Assembly: GCA_014385025.1 (NCBI GenBank)
Contig: JACRTB010000021.1
Location: forward strand, 1-47,639
DNA from: Yanshouia hominis
GTDB lineage: Bacteria; Bacillota; Clostridia; Oscillospirales; Ruminococcaceae
Direction of reading: 5' to 3'
DNA: 47,639 nucleotides
Under the pieces are notes generated by a model, which saw nothing but the letters and a program-made list of their open reading frames with translations, searched no databases and was not told the DNA's origin. Shown piece after piece: positions 23,751 to 35,700 of this stretch. Positions within the stretch are counted from its first letter, which is position 1. Each line of letters opens with the position of its first letter. A program made the translations under genes and the position numbers.

Positions 23751-25823
23751 TTATTCTTCGTCCGCCAGCGCCTTGGCCTCGGCAATGACCGAAGCTTCCA
23801 GCTGGCCGGGAAGCTGCTCATACCGTTCGAAGGTAAGCACGAAGCTGCCGCGGCCCTGGGTCATTGAGCGCAGGGTGGTGGTGAAGTCGTACATCTCGCT
23901 GATCGGCACCTCCGCGACGATCTCCTGGGTTCCGTCGCCCCACGGATTCATGCCGAGGATGCGGCCGCGGCGCTTGTTGAGGTCGCCGATGATGTCGCCG
24001 GTGTAGCTGTCCGGAACGTAGACCTTCAGGCTGCCGATCGGCTCAAGGATGACCGGGCTCGCCTGCGGGATGCCCGCCTTATAGGCGAGGGACGCGGCGG
24101 TTTTGAAGGCCATTTCGGAGGAATCGACCGGGTGATAGGAGCCGTCCACCAGAGTGGCCTTGAGGCCGACCATCGGATAGCCCGCGAGCATGCCGTGCTT
24201 GATGGCGTCCTGCAGGCCCTTTTCGACCGCCGGGAAGAAGTTCTTCGGAACCGAGCCGCCGAAGACATTTTCGCAGAACTCAAGCCCATCGGAATCGCAC
24301 GGCTCAAATTCGATCCAAACATCGCCGAACTGCCCGTGGCCGCCCGACTGCTTTTTATGCCGTCCCTGCACCTTGACCTTCTTGCGGATTGTCTCGCGGT
24401 AGGCGACACGCGGTTTTTCGAGGGTGACCTCGGTGCCGAACTTGCTCTTCAGACGGGAAACGATAACATCGAGGTGCTGGTCGCCGAGTCCGGAGATCAG
24501 CTGCTGCTTGGTTTCAGGGTCCTGCACAAAGGTAACGACCGGGTCCTCTTCGATCAGGCGCGCGAGGCCCTGAGCGATCTTGCCCTCCTCGCCCTTCTTC
24601 TTGGCGACAACCGCCATCGTCAGGGTCGCCATCGGATAGCCGACTTCGCGCAGGGTGAGCACCCGTTTGGGATCGCAGAGGGTATCGCCGGTGAGCGTCT
24701 CGCCGAGCTTTGCCACCGCGCAGATGTCGCCCGCCGGAACGGCCGAGACATCTTCCTGCTTTTTGCCGGTGATATAGAGCAGCTTGCCGAGCCGCTCGGG
24801 ATTTCCGGTGCGGGAGTTGATCGGGGTGATCTCACCCGACAGCTTGCCGGAGATGACCTTCACATAGGAGAGCTTGCCGATGAAAGGATCGGCGATGGTT
24901 TTGAACACGTAGGCCGTCAGCGGCTCCAGAACGTCGCAGCTGACCTCAACCTCTTCGCCCTCGGCGGTAACGCCGACCTCATTGGCCGCGTTCTTGGCGG
25001 AAGGCAGGTGGTTCACAATGGCGTCAAGCAGCGCGTCGATGCCGTCAAGGGTGAGCGACGAGCCGCAGAGCACCGGGAAGATCTGCCGGGTGCGCAGGCC
25101 CTCGTTGATGCCGCGGACCATTTCCTCAGTGGTGAAGGTGCCGCCGCCGAAAAACTTTTCCATCAGATCCTCTTCGGTTTCGGCAACAGCCTCGGAGATG
25201 ATGTTGCGGCATTCCTCCACAAAGCCGCCGACGTTCGGCATCGAGCCCTGACGGCGGCTGCCGTTGTCATGGACAAACGCTTTGTTGGCGACCAGGTCAA
25301 TATAGCACTCCACGCCGGCTCCCTCGGAGTAGGGAACGACGATGGGGCAGACGTGGGAGCCGAATTTCTCGCGCAGCTGTCCGAGCACCTTATAAAAGTC
25401 GGCGTGGTCGGCATCCATCTTGTTGATGAAGAACATGATCGACTTGTTCTGCTCGCAGGCGAGCTTATAGGCCTTTTCGGTGCCCACCGTCACGCCGCTG
25501 CGGGCCGAAACCACGATGATGACGCTGCCCGCGGCGCGGGTGCCTTCCATCAGGCCGGTGGCAAAGTCAAACGCACCGGGGGTGTCGATGATGTTGATCT
25601 TGGTATTATTCCATTCCAGAGGGGCAAGCGACAGCGAAACCGACGCCACACGCTTGATCTCCTCGGGATCATAGTCACAGACGGTCGTCCCGTTCTCGAC
25701 CTTGCCCAGACGATCGGCGGCACCGGCGCGAAACAGAAGAGCCTCCGCAAGCGAGGTCTTTCCGCAGGAACCGTGCCCGACCAGCGCAATGTTTCTGATC
25801 TTATCCGCAAGATACTGTTTCAA
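23751..25823 (-). CDS. EF-G2-like translational GTPase
   Basis: A 690-residue protein with the EF-G domain order. The GTPase domain has G1 GHGSCGKTS near residue 16, G3 DTPG and G4 NKMD. Domain II, domain III, domain IV (YRETIRKKVKVQGRHKKQSG) and a C-terminal domain V follow. The G1 loop GHGSCGKT and the missing D-x-x-G-H catalytic context of canonical EF-G put it in the EF-G2/FusA2 paralogue group, whose exact ribosomal role is unclear. The start is a TTG at 25823 (read LKQYLADKIRN) after AAAGGGG; no ATG is available. It has its own promoter and is probably monocistronic. Confidence 0.9.
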   Translation of the reverse strand: MKQYLADKIRNIALVGHGSCGKTSLAEALLFRAGAADRLGKVENGTTVCDYDPEEIKRVASVSLSLAPLEWNNTKINIIDTPGAFDFATGLMEGTRAAGSVIIVVSARSGVTVGTEKAYKLACEQNKSIMFFINKMDADHADFYKVLGQLREKFGSHVCPIVVPYSEGAGVECYIDLVANKAFVHDNGSRRQGSMPNVGGFVEECRNIISEAVAETEEDLMEKFFGGGTFTTEEMVRGINEGLRTRQIFPVLCGSSLTLDGIDALLDAIVNHLPSAKNAANEVGVTAEGEEVEVSCDVLEPLTAYVFKTIADPFIGKLSYVKVISGKLSGEITPINSRTGNPERLGKLLYITGKKQEDVSAVPAGDICAVAKLGETLTGDTLCDPKRVLTLREVGYPMATLTMAVVAKKKGEEGKIAQGLARLIEEDPVVTFVQDPETKQQLISGLGDQHLDVIVSRLKSKFGTEVTLEKPRVAYRETIRKKVKVQGRHKKQSGGHGQFGDVWIEFEPCDSDGLEFCENVFGGSVPKNFFPAVEKGLQDAIKHGMLAGYPMVGLKATLVDGSYHPVDSSEMAFKTAASLAYKAGIPQASPVILEPIGSLKVYVPDSYTGDIIGDLNKRRGRILGMNPWGDGTQEIVAEVPISEMYDFTTTLRSMTQGRGSFVLTFERYEQLPGQLEASVIAEAKALADEE

Positions 25824-25917
25824 TTTACATCTGCCCCTTTCAATATATCTAAAAACGCTCAGATATATTGTGTATTTTGCATAGCAACGGATGAAAAACG
25901 CCCATCGCTTATGGTTA

Positions 25918-25946
25918 ATTATAGTATGATTTGGCCGGGTTGACAA
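25918..25946 (-). promoter_or_regulatory. EF-G2 promoter
   Basis: Reverse-strand TTGTCA (25941-25946), 17 bp, TATAAT (25918-25923). The leader to the TTG start is about 90 nt. Confidence 0.75.
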
Positions 25947-26160
25947 GTACCCTGCACAAAATATTCCGATTTCGCTTTGCTGTTTCTGTCGTTTTTGGTC
26001 AACAAGGGTCTGCGCCCGGGCCGCTTCGCGGAGTTGGACGCGCCGGGCGGGCCAAATCCCCAAAATTCGCCTGTCCCACCGGAAAAGGGACGGGCAGATG
26101 GCGTTTTCAGCGTTCTTTCGGCGGATTTTCCCGCATATCTATCACCGAGGTGAATGTGAG

Positions 26161-26688
26161 ATGATGATGTACTCCTTTTCTTTCGGAAGAAGGCTCCGCC
26201 GCTCGACGCTGCTGCTCCTGCTGCTGCTCGCGGTGATGGCCGCCGGACGGGCGGTGCTCTGGATGCTCCCCGGTTCGGATGCGGCTGTATCCGCTTCCAA
26301 CATCAAGCGCCAGCCCGGCAAAACCGAGGAACAGCGTCAGGCCTTTCTCGCCGCGCTCGGCTGGTCGGCCGATCCGGAGCCGTGCGAGGTGCTCGAGGTG
26401 ATCATCCCCAAGGAATTTGATGAAACCTACCAGAACTACAACAAAATCCAGACCGACCAGGGGCTTGATCTGACCCGTTACCGCGGCAAACGGTGCAGGC
26501 GCTATTCCTATATGGTGCACAACCACCCGAGCGGGGACGAACACGTGCGGCTGAATCTTCTGGTTTGTTCAGGCAAGATCATCGGCGGGGATGTCTGCTC
26601 GATGGGACTTGACGGCTTCCTTCAGGGGCTGGCTTTTCCTGCCTCCGCGCCTCCCGCGGAGACACAGAGCGCCGCGCCCGCTTCCTGA
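26161..26688 (+). CDS. DUF4830 domain protein with N-terminal membrane anchor
   Basis: A 175-residue protein. A hydrophobic segment (STLLLLLLLAVMAAGRAVLW) near residues 12-32 anchors it or serves as a signal. The rest matches DUF4830: FLAALGW, then EVIIPKEFDETYQNYNKIQ and GLDLTRYRGKRCRRYSY. The domain is common in Oscillospiraceae and other Clostridia and its function is unknown; the bulk should lie outside the membrane. Three consecutive ATG codons start at 26161 after GAGGTGA. It is followed by a GC-rich hairpin. Confidence 0.88.
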   Translation: MMMYSFSFGRRLRRSTLLLLLLLAVMAAGRAVLWMLPGSDAAVSASNIKRQPGKTEEQRQAFLAALGWSADPEPCEVLEVIIPKEFDETYQNYNKIQTDQGLDLTRYRGKRCRRYSYMVHNHPSGDEHVRLNLLVCSGKIIGGDVCSMGLDGFLQGLAFPASAPPAETQSAAPAS

Positions 26689-26783
26689 GCGCGGCCGTCG
26701 GGACCGCAGGCCGCGCACTCGAAGATGATCCGCGCCGCACACAAAAACGTTCCGGCAGCGGGCGGCGCATTCCGGAAAGCCCC

Positions 26784-26823
26784 GGCGGAGGGCGGCGCCC
26801 GGATGCGCCGCCCTCCGCCTTTG
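26784..26823 (+). terminator. GC-rich hairpin after the DUF4830 gene
   Basis: GGCGGAGGGCGGCGC (26784-26798) pairs perfectly with GCGCCGCCCTCCGCC (26805-26819), followed by a short TTT. Confidence 0.65.
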
Positions 26824-26837
26824 GAACAAAAAAACAG

Positions 26838-26866
26838 TTGACTTTTCCCCTGCGCCATTATATAAT
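26838..26866 (+). promoter_or_regulatory. tRNA-Ser promoter
   Basis: TTGACT (26838-26843), 17 bp, TATAAT (26861-26866). Confidence 0.85.
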
Positions 26867-26906
26867 TATTTGGCATTGTGGTGGAATATGCCCCGCAGTG
26901 TTTGAT

Positions 26907-26998
26907 GGAAGCGTATCGAAGTGGTCATAACGGCCTCGACTCGAAATCGAGTAATCCTGTAAAAGGGACCGTGGGTTCGAATCCCACCGCTTCCGCCA
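26907..26998 (+). tRNA. tRNA-Ser (anticodon CGA)
   Basis: A 92-nt class II tRNA with acceptor stem GGAAGCG/CGCTTCC. The anticodon stem CTCGA/TCGAG encloses CTCGAAA (anticodon CGA). It has a long variable arm, a T arm with GGTTCGAATCC and an encoded CCA. Its own promoter and terminator flank it. Confidence 0.97.
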
Positions 26999-27000
26999 CA

Positions 27001-27039
27001 TCGGAGCAAGCGATACAAAGCTTGCTCCGATTTTTCTTT
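27001..27039 (+). terminator. tRNA-Ser terminator
   Basis: TCGGAGCAAG (27001-27010) pairs with CTTGCTCCGA (27021-27030), followed by TTTTTCTTT. Confidence 0.93.
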
Positions 27040-27106
27040 AAAAATCGAAGCGCGCCCGCAACGCCGTTCCTCTTTTTCCGCAAAGGGCCGCCTTCGCACC
27101 GCCTGT

Positions 27107-27420
27107 CCGGCCGCGCGTGTCCTTTGTGACGAGATCCACCCCGAGGTCGGCGAACCACTTCGCACTGTCTGCCCGGCCGCGCGTGTCCTTTGGGTGCAGG
27201 CCGCTCCGCGATGGCCTTGGCCCACCGGTCCAGCCGCAAGCGTTCTCCCCTCGGCACGCAGCATCTTTTGTGCAGGCGCCCCGCGATGGCCTTGGCCCAC
27301 CGGTCCAGCCGCAAGCGTTCTCCCCTCGGCACGCGGCATCTTTTGTGCAGGCCGCTCCGCGGCTTCCGCCGCGGCGTGCGGGCGGGAGCGGGCAGGGAAG
27401 GGAAACAAGAACAAAGGGCG
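27107..27420. repeat. Tandem repeats of 66 and 75-76 bp after tRNA-Ser
   Basis: CCGGCCGCGCGTGTCCTTTG occurs at 27107 and 27173. A second family opens with GTGCAGG at 27194, 27270 and 27345 and holds GATGGCCTTGGCCCACCGG. Frames crossing it encode repetitive Arg/Gly/Cys strings without ribosome sites, so I take it as non-coding repeat DNA. Confidence 0.85.
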
Positions 27421-27434
27421 GCCTGAGGTAGCTT

Positions 27435-27462
27435 CCAATAAGACAGTATGAGAACAATACTG
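27435..27462. other. Left junction (attL) of the mobilizable element
   Basis: CCAATAAGACAGTAT (27435-27449), GAGAACA, then ATACTG (27457-27462). The arm 27435-27449 is the inverted complement, with one mismatch, of 40993-41007 at the right end, and ATACTG is directly repeated at 40993-40998. Confidence 0.65.
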
Positions 27463-27502
27463 ACATAGGGTAGCTGCCGTACAGGGTGCGACAAGAAAAA
27501 TT

Positions 27503-27542
27503 GGCGATACTTGGTTTTTACAACCGGGTATCGCCTTTTTTC
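27503..27542 (+). terminator. Terminator at the left end of the element
   Basis: GGCGATAC (27503-27510) pairs with GTATCGCC (27528-27535), followed by TTTTTT. It would block read-through from host genes into the element. Confidence 0.85.
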
Positions 27543-27584
27543 GTCATCAATACAATGTTGAACCTATGATTGGAGGAACATACG

Positions 27585-27935
27585 ATGCAAGAACTGAATT
27601 ATATCCGTTGCGGAGATTACTACATTCCTGATATTCGCTTACCGGAAGAAAACAGACCAATTGGTCGATGGGGACGGATGCACAGAGAGTATTTGAGAGA
27701 GCATAATCCTATCCGCTTTAATGACCTTTGCCTGACCGGGGAGCTGTGGACATATCTGGCTGATTTGAATGAGCAGGCACAGATCCGTCTGGAACTTATT
27801 ATCGAGCAAATGAAGGCTGCTGAGGGCGTAACAGAGGAATTGAAAGCTACTGACCAAATGGCATGGGTAGGAGCTATGAACAGCATCCGTAGCCGGGCTG
27901 AAGAAATCGTACTGACTGAATTGATTTACAGCTAA
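27585..27935 (+). CDS. tnpV: TnpV transposon-encoded protein
   Basis: A 116-residue protein that matches the TnpV family first seen in Tn4451-type mobilizable transposons: YIRCGDYYIPDIRLPEEN, PIGRWGRMHREYLREH and MAWVGAMNSIRSRAEEIV. TnpV is not needed for excision in the known systems and its role is unclear. The ATG at 27585 follows TGGAGGA. Its presence near the end opposite a large serine recombinase supports the element assignment. Confidence 0.88.
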   Translation: MQELNYIRCGDYYIPDIRLPEENRPIGRWGRMHREYLREHNPIRFNDLCLTGELWTYLADLNEQAQIRLELIIEQMKAAEGVTEELKATDQMAWVGAMNSIRSRAEEIVLTELIYS

Positions 27936-28047
27936 TATCGAGGGAGCCGACTTGTGAGCAAATTGTCCACAAGTTGGTTCCCTTAATTTCTAATCAGGTT
28001 GGACAGATGTTATATTGACAAATTGTTCATGGGAGTTTTTCAAGACA

Positions 28048-28076
28048 TTGAATTTTTCACACTTGTGTGATATACT
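28048..28076 (+). promoter_or_regulatory. Promoter of the XRE-hsd operon
   Basis: TTGAAT (28048-28053), 17 bp, TATACT (28071-28076). The spacer holds a perfect dyad that ends against the -10 box. Confidence 0.75.
28057..28070. promoter_or_regulatory. Perfect dyad operator in the hsd promoter
   Basis: TCACACTTGTGTGA is perfectly symmetric apart from the central TT and lies between -35 and -10. An 11-of-14 match, TCACTTATGTGTGA, precedes the recombinase gene at 39241. Binding by the small XRE regulator encoded next is inferred. Confidence 0.7.
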
Positions 28077-28101
28077 TGTAGGCAGTAAGGAGGGCGAAAT
28101 T

Positions 28102-28317
28102 ATGGCAGTAACCTATAAAAAGTTGTTTCACTTAATGATTGACAGAGGTATGACTAACGCAGAATTGATGGAAAAAGCTGGATTTAGTGCCAACATCATC
28201 ACCAGATTGAAGCGTAATAATTATCTGTCCCTTGACACTATCGAAAAGATTTGTAAAACGCTCGATTGCGGCGTTGACGATATTCTTGAATTTAATGATG
28301 AGGAGCAACCCAAATGA
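28102..28317 (+). CDS. Small XRE-family regulator
   Basis: A 71-residue single-domain helix-turn-helix protein. LFHLMIDRGMTNAELMEKAG and FSANIITRLKRNNYLSLDTI match Cro/CI (YozG-like) regulators. The ATG at 28102 follows AAGGAGGG, and the stop overlaps the hsdM start by 4 bp, so it is the first gene of the R-M operon. Such small regulators commonly repress restriction genes or excision genes until established in a new host. The dyad in its own promoter and the near-copy before the recombinase gene are the probable targets. Confidence 0.87.
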   Translation: MAVTYKKLFHLMIDRGMTNAELMEKAGFSANIITRLKRNNYLSLDTIEKICKTLDCGVDDILEFNDEEQPK

Positions 28318-29882
28318 TAGATACAAAGAAAGAACAAGAACGAGACGAGCTGCACCGTGCAATATGGGCTATCGCTGACGAATTGCGTGGAGCCGTTGAC
28401 GGTTGGGATTTTAAGAACTATGTGCTTGGCACGATGTTTTACCGATACATATCTGAAAATTTGACAAATTATATTAACGCCGGAGAGCAAGAAGCTGGAA
28501 ACGGCGATTTTGATTATGCACAGATGTCTGACGCAGATGCCGAGGAAGCTCGTGAGGGTTTGGTTGAGGAAAAAGGATTTTTTATCCTTCCCACTGAGCT
28601 TTTCTGCAATGTCAATTCGGCGGCAGACAATGACGAAAACTTAAATGAAACCTTGGAGCGTGTGTTTAACCATATTGAAGCATCGGCAAAGGGTTCTTCT
28701 TCCGAGAGCAGTTTTGCCGGACTGTTCGATGACTTCGATGTAAACAGCAACAAGCTTGGCTCAACCGTGGCAAAGAGAAATGAACGCCTTGCAAAACTTT
28801 TACACGGCGTAGCTAACATGAACCTTGGCGATGTGAAAGACCATGATATTGACGCTTTTGGCGATGCTTATGAGTATCTGATGACCATGTACGCATCCGG
28901 GGCTGGCAAGTCCGGCGGTGAGTTCTTCACCCCTGCCGATGTTTCCGAGCTGCTGACCAGACTTGGTACCGTAGGCAAGACAGAGATCAACAAGGTCTAT
29001 GATCCTGCTTGTGGTTCGGGCTCTCTGCTTCTAAAAGCTGAAAAGGTGCTTGGTAAGGATGCCGTTCGTAACGGCTTCTACGGACAGGAAATCAACATTA
29101 CCACCTACAACCTGTGCCGTATCAATATGTTCCTCCATGATGTGGGCTTTGACCACTTTGACATTGCCTGTGAGGACACTTTGACCGCACCCCAGCATTG
29201 GGACGATGAACCCTTCGAACTGATCGTCTCCAATCCACCCTATTCCATCAAGTGGGCTGGCGATGATAACCCGCTGCTGATCAACGACCCTCGTTTTTCT
29301 CCGGCCGGTGTTCTGGCACCGAAGTCCAAGGCTGACCTTGCCTTTATCATGCACAGTCTGTCTTGGCTGGCAACAGGCGGCACGGCAGCTATTGTTTGCT
29401 TCCCCGGCATCATGTACCGTGGAGGTGCAGAGCAGAAAATCCGTAAATATCTGATTGACAACAACTACATTGATTGTATTATCCAGTTGCCGAGTAATCT
29501 ATTCTTCGGTACTTCCATTGCGACCTGTATCATGGTTCTGAAAAAGGGCAAGTCGGACAACAAGACTTTATTCATTGATGCTTCCGGCGAGTGTATCAAG
29601 GTCACGAACAACAATAAGCTGACACAGGCAAACATGGACAGAATCGTGGAAATCTTTGCAAATCGTACAGAGGAAAAGCATTTTTCCCATCTGGCAACCT
29701 ATGAGGAAATTGAAGAAAATAGCTACAATCTTTCTGTTTCCACCTATGTGGAAGCCGAGGATACCAGAGAGAAAATCGACATTGTGAAACTCAATGCAGA
29801 AATCAAGGAGATTGTTGCCAGAGAGCAGGTTCTTCGTGATGAAATCGACAAGATTATCGCAGAAATCGAGGTGGGCGTATGA
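28314..29882 (+). CDS. hsdM: Type I restriction-modification methyltransferase subunit
   Basis: A 522-residue N6-adenine methyltransferase. It has the SAM-binding motif DPACGSGSLLLKA near residue 231 and the catalytic motif NPPYSIKW near residue 305. The N-terminal HsdM_N helical region (about 10-130) is present. With HsdS it methylates adenines in a bipartite site; with HsdR added, the complex cuts unmodified DNA. Length is normal. It overlaps the XRE gene and the rhuM-like gene by 4 bp each, so the operon is tightly coupled. Confidence 0.95.
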   Translation: MIDTKKEQERDELHRAIWAIADELRGAVDGWDFKNYVLGTMFYRYISENLTNYINAGEQEAGNGDFDYAQMSDADAEEAREGLVEEKGFFILPTELFCNVNSAADNDENLNETLERVFNHIEASAKGSSSESSFAGLFDDFDVNSNKLGSTVAKRNERLAKLLHGVANMNLGDVKDHDIDAFGDAYEYLMTMYASGAGKSGGEFFTPADVSELLTRLGTVGKTEINKVYDPACGSGSLLLKAEKVLGKDAVRNGFYGQEINITTYNLCRINMFLHDVGFDHFDIACEDTLTAPQHWDDEPFELIVSNPPYSIKWAGDDNPLLINDPRFSPAGVLAPKSKADLAFIMHSLSWLATGGTAAIVCFPGIMYRGGAEQKIRKYLIDNNYIDCIIQLPSNLFFGTSIATCIMVLKKGKSDNKTLFIDASGECIKVTNNNKLTQANMDRIVEIFANRTEEKHFSHLATYEEIEENSYNLSVSTYVEAEDTREKIDIVKLNAEIKEIVAREQVLRDEIDKIIAEIEVGV

Positions 29883-30866
29883 GTAACGAATTTCAGTTTT
29901 TAATTTATCAGTCCGCCGAGGAAGATGTTTCCGTCGATGCGTTTATTCAGAACGAAACGATTTGGATAACAGCAAATCAGATGGCGGTTCTTTTTGATAA
30001 AAGTGAATCCACCATCCGAAAGCATATTAACAATGTATTTGACGAGGGTGAATTGGACAGAGAGAACAACACGCAAAAAGTGCGTGTTGATGGCGTCAAG
30101 CAGCCGGTTGCGTTTTACAATCTGGACACCATTATTTCCGTGGGATACCGTGTCAATTCCCGTCGTGCAACGCAGTTCAGAATCTGGGCTACCAGTGTTC
30201 TGAAGGAATACATGATAAAAGGCTTTGCTATGGACGATGAACGATTGAAACAGGGCAAAACCGCATTCGGCAAGGATTACTTCCGTGAATTGCTGGAAAG
30301 AGTTCGCTCGATCCGTGCGAGTGAAAGACGTATCTGGCAGCAGATTACGGATATTTTTGCGGAATGCAGTATTGACTATGATAAAAATGCACAGGTCACC
30401 CATGATTTTTATGCCATGGTGCAGAATAAATTCCATTTTGCAATCACCGGGCAGACCGCAGCGGAAATTGTCTACACCTCTGCTGACAGAACAAAGGAAA
30501 ATATGGGCCTGACCACTTGGAAAAATGCTCCGGACGGTCGTATTCTGAAATCGGATGTAATCGTGGCAAAGAACTATCTGGAAGAAAAACAGATCCGCCA
30601 GTTGGAACGTGCAGTAACAGGTTATTTTGACTACATCGAGGATTTGATTGAGCGAGAAAACACCTTCACGATGGAGGAATTCGCCGCCAGCGTGAACGAG
30701 TTTCTGGCGTTCCGCAGATATGATATTCTGCGGGATAAGGGAAAAATCTCCGGGCGAATGGCAAAAGAAAAAGCATCTGCCGAATACGAAGAATTTAATA
30801 AAACTCAGAAGATCACCTCTGATTTTGACAAGGCGGTCAATCGGATGCTGAAAGCAGGTGAACAGC

Positions 30867-30874
<8 letters not shown>
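29879..30874 (+). CDS. RhuM family protein inside the hsd operon
   Basis: A 331-residue protein of the RhuM (virulence RhuM) family. The N-terminal part IWITANQMAVLFDKSESTIR and RKHINNVFDEGEL resembles a DNA-binding domain; RVNSRRATQFRIWATSVLKE is a family signature. The C-terminal part is helical and charged. RhuM was named from a Salmonella pathogenicity island and has no proven biochemical role, but it recurs between hsdM and hsdS in type I operons. The 4-bp overlap with hsdM and 8-bp overlap with hsdS show coordinated expression. A role in controlling or assembling the R-M complex, or in phage defence, is inferred. Confidence 0.9.
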
Positions 30875-32747
<1,873 letters not shown>

Positions 32748-32765
32748 CACAAAGGAGGAAGCCCC

Positions 32766-35700
32766 ATGAGTACCTATAACATCATTGCTGAAAGCAATGA
32801 AAGCACCGTGGTAGCTGAATATACGCCGGAAAGCTCACGCTCTGATGCCTTTCAGAGCGAAGCGGCTCTGGAAAAGGAATTTATCCGTCTGCTGACCGCT
32901 CAGGGATATGAATACCTTACCATCCATGATGAAAAAGGTCTGATTGCCAATCTGCGCAAGCAGTTGGAGCTTTTGAACGATTATGCCTTTAGCGACAGCG
33001 AGTGGAAACGTTTCTTTATGGAAACTCTTGCCAACGCCAATGAGAGTATTGTCGAAAAGAGCCGGACAATCCAGACCGACCATGTAAAGGTACTCCGCAG
33101 AGATAACGGAACTTCCAAGAATATTCAGCTCATCGACAAAAAGAATATCCACAACAACCGTTTACAGGTGATCAACCAGTATGAGGAATCCGAGGGAAAT
33201 CACGATACTCGCTACGATGTTACCATTCTTGTCAACGGTCTGCCTCTCGTCCATGTGGAACTGAAACGCCGTGGCGTTGCCATCCGTGAAGCCTTTAACC
33301 AGATTAAACGATATCAGCGTGACAGCTTCTGGGCGGCAAGCGGACTGTATGAGTATGTGCAGATTTTCATTATCTCCAATGGTACCCATACAAAGTATTA
33401 TTCCAACACCACCCGAAACAGCCATATCAAGGAAATGGGCGAGTCCACAAAGCAGAAATCGAAGAAAACAAGCAACAGCTTCGAGTTTACTTCTTTCTGG
33501 GCGGACGGCAACAATAAGGTCATTGCAGACCTGATTGATTTTACCAAGACATTCCTTGCCAAACACACCATCCTGAATGTGCTGACAAAATACTGCGTAT
33601 TTACCACGGAAGAAATTTTGATGGTGATGCGTCCCTATCAGATTGCAGCTACCGAGCGTATTTTGAATCGCATCGAGATTGCGACCAACTATAAAAAGAC
33701 AGGGACAGTTGATGCAGGAGGATATATCTGGCACACCACAGGAAGCGGCAAGACCTTGACCTCTTTCAAGACGGCGCAGCTTGCTTCTGCCCTCCCTTAT
33801 GTGGACAAGGTTCTGTTTGTGGTCGATAGAAAAGACCTTGACTATCAGACCATGAAAGAATACGACCGCTTTGAAAAAGGCTCCGCTAACAGCAATGCCT
33901 CCACAAGAATTTTGCAGAGGCAGCTTGAGGACAGGGACGAAAAGGGCGGTTATCACGAATACAAAATCATCATTACCACTATTCAGAAGCTGGATAACTT
34001 CGTAAGCAAGAACAAGGGTCATGAGGTTTTCGGTAAGCATTGTGTCATCATCTTTGATGAGTGCCATCGCAGCCAGTTTGGTGATATGCACGCAAAAATC
34101 GTTAAGGCGTTCAAGAATTATCACCTGTTTGGTTTTACTGGTACACCGATATTTGCTGCCAATGCCGGAAAAGGTAAGCACATGGAAATGCTGACCACGC
34201 CGCAGACCTTTGGCGATCAGCTCCATACCTACACCATTGTGGATGCTATCAATGACGGCAATGTTCTTCCATTTCGTATCGACTATGTGAATACGGTCAA
34301 GGAGAAAGAGAATATCAAGGACAAGAATGTTTCTGCAATTGATATTGAAAAGGCAATGGGTGCGCCGGAGCGTATCCGTGAAATCGTCAAATACACGCTG
34401 GAGCATTTCGACCAGAAAACAAAACGCAACAGCTTCTACTCTTTGAAGGGCAAACGCATGGCTGGCTTCAATGCTATGTTCGCTGTCAGCTCCATCCCTA
34501 TGGCGATGAAATATTACAAGGAGTTCCAGAGACAGATTGCCGAGAACCACCGTCAGTTTACCATTGCTACGATTTTCAGCTATGCAGCCAATGAGGATGA
34601 CCCGGAAGCTGTTCTGCAAGAGGAAGGCTTTGACACAGACGGCCTTGACCAGACCTCCCGTGACTTCCTTGACGATGCAATCAAAGATTACAACGCAGCG
34701 TTTAACACCAACTTCGATACATCCACTGACAAGTTCCAGAACTACTATAAGGATTTGTCCATGCGAGTGAAGAACCGTGAAGTGGATTTGCTGATTGTGG
34801 TGAATATGTTCCTCACTGGCTTCGATGCTACAACGCTGAATACCTTGTGGGTGGACAAGAACCTTAAAATGCATGGACTTATCCAAGCATATTCCAGAAC
34901 CAACCGTATTCTGAACTCCGTGAAAACCTACGGCAATATTGTTTGCTTCCGTGATTTGCAGAAAGCTACCGATGATGCAATCGCTCTCTTTGGGGATAAG
35001 AATGCCAACGGTATTGTTCTGCTCAAGAGCTTTAATGATTACTGGAACGGCTACGAAGATAACGACGGCAGGTATCATCCCGGCTATGTGGATTTACTGG
35101 CAAAGCTGGAAGCAGAATATCCTCTGGGTGTTCAGATTGTCGGAGAACAGGCAGAGAAAGATTTTATTAAGCTGTTCGGCACGATCCTCAGTATGAGAAA
35201 TATTCTTTCTTCCTTTGACCAGTTCGCAGAAATGGACAGTATCGCCAGTCGTGACTTGCAGGATTATCAGAGTATCTATCTTGACCTTTACGATAAGTAT
35301 CGTAGAAAAGGCGAAGCAGAAAAAGAAGATATTACGGACGATATTGAGTTTGAAATCGAGCTTATCAAGCAGGTGGAAATCAATATCGACTACATCCTGA
35401 TGCTGGTCGAAAAATACCATGACGGCAACTGTGAGGATAAGGAAATCCTTGCTTCTATCCGTAAAGCTGTTGATGCAAGCATTCAGCTCCGCAGCAAGAA
35501 AGAATTGATTGAAGCCTTTATCGGTCGTGTGAATGTAGACACGAAGGTTACAACCGATTGGCGCAGATTCGTTCTGGAACAGGAAGAAGCTGACCTGTCC
35601 GAAATCATCAAAGGTGAAAAGCTCAAGCCGGAAGAAACCAGAAAGTTTGTTGCAAATGCTTTCCGTGACGGCACAATCAAAACAACTGGCACCGAGATTG

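Noticed and set aside
24132..25943. A 603-codon forward frame opposite the EF-G2 gene
   Set aside because: Antisense shadow of a well-supported GTPase gene; no family features.
26866..27494. Reverse-strand frames covering tRNA-Ser and the downstream repeats
   Set aside because: They run across a clear tRNA gene and repeat DNA and encode repetitive Arg/Gly/Cys strings.
33162..35078. A 638-codon reverse frame opposite hsdR
   Set aside because: Antisense shadow; hsdR has all its motifs in the forward frame.
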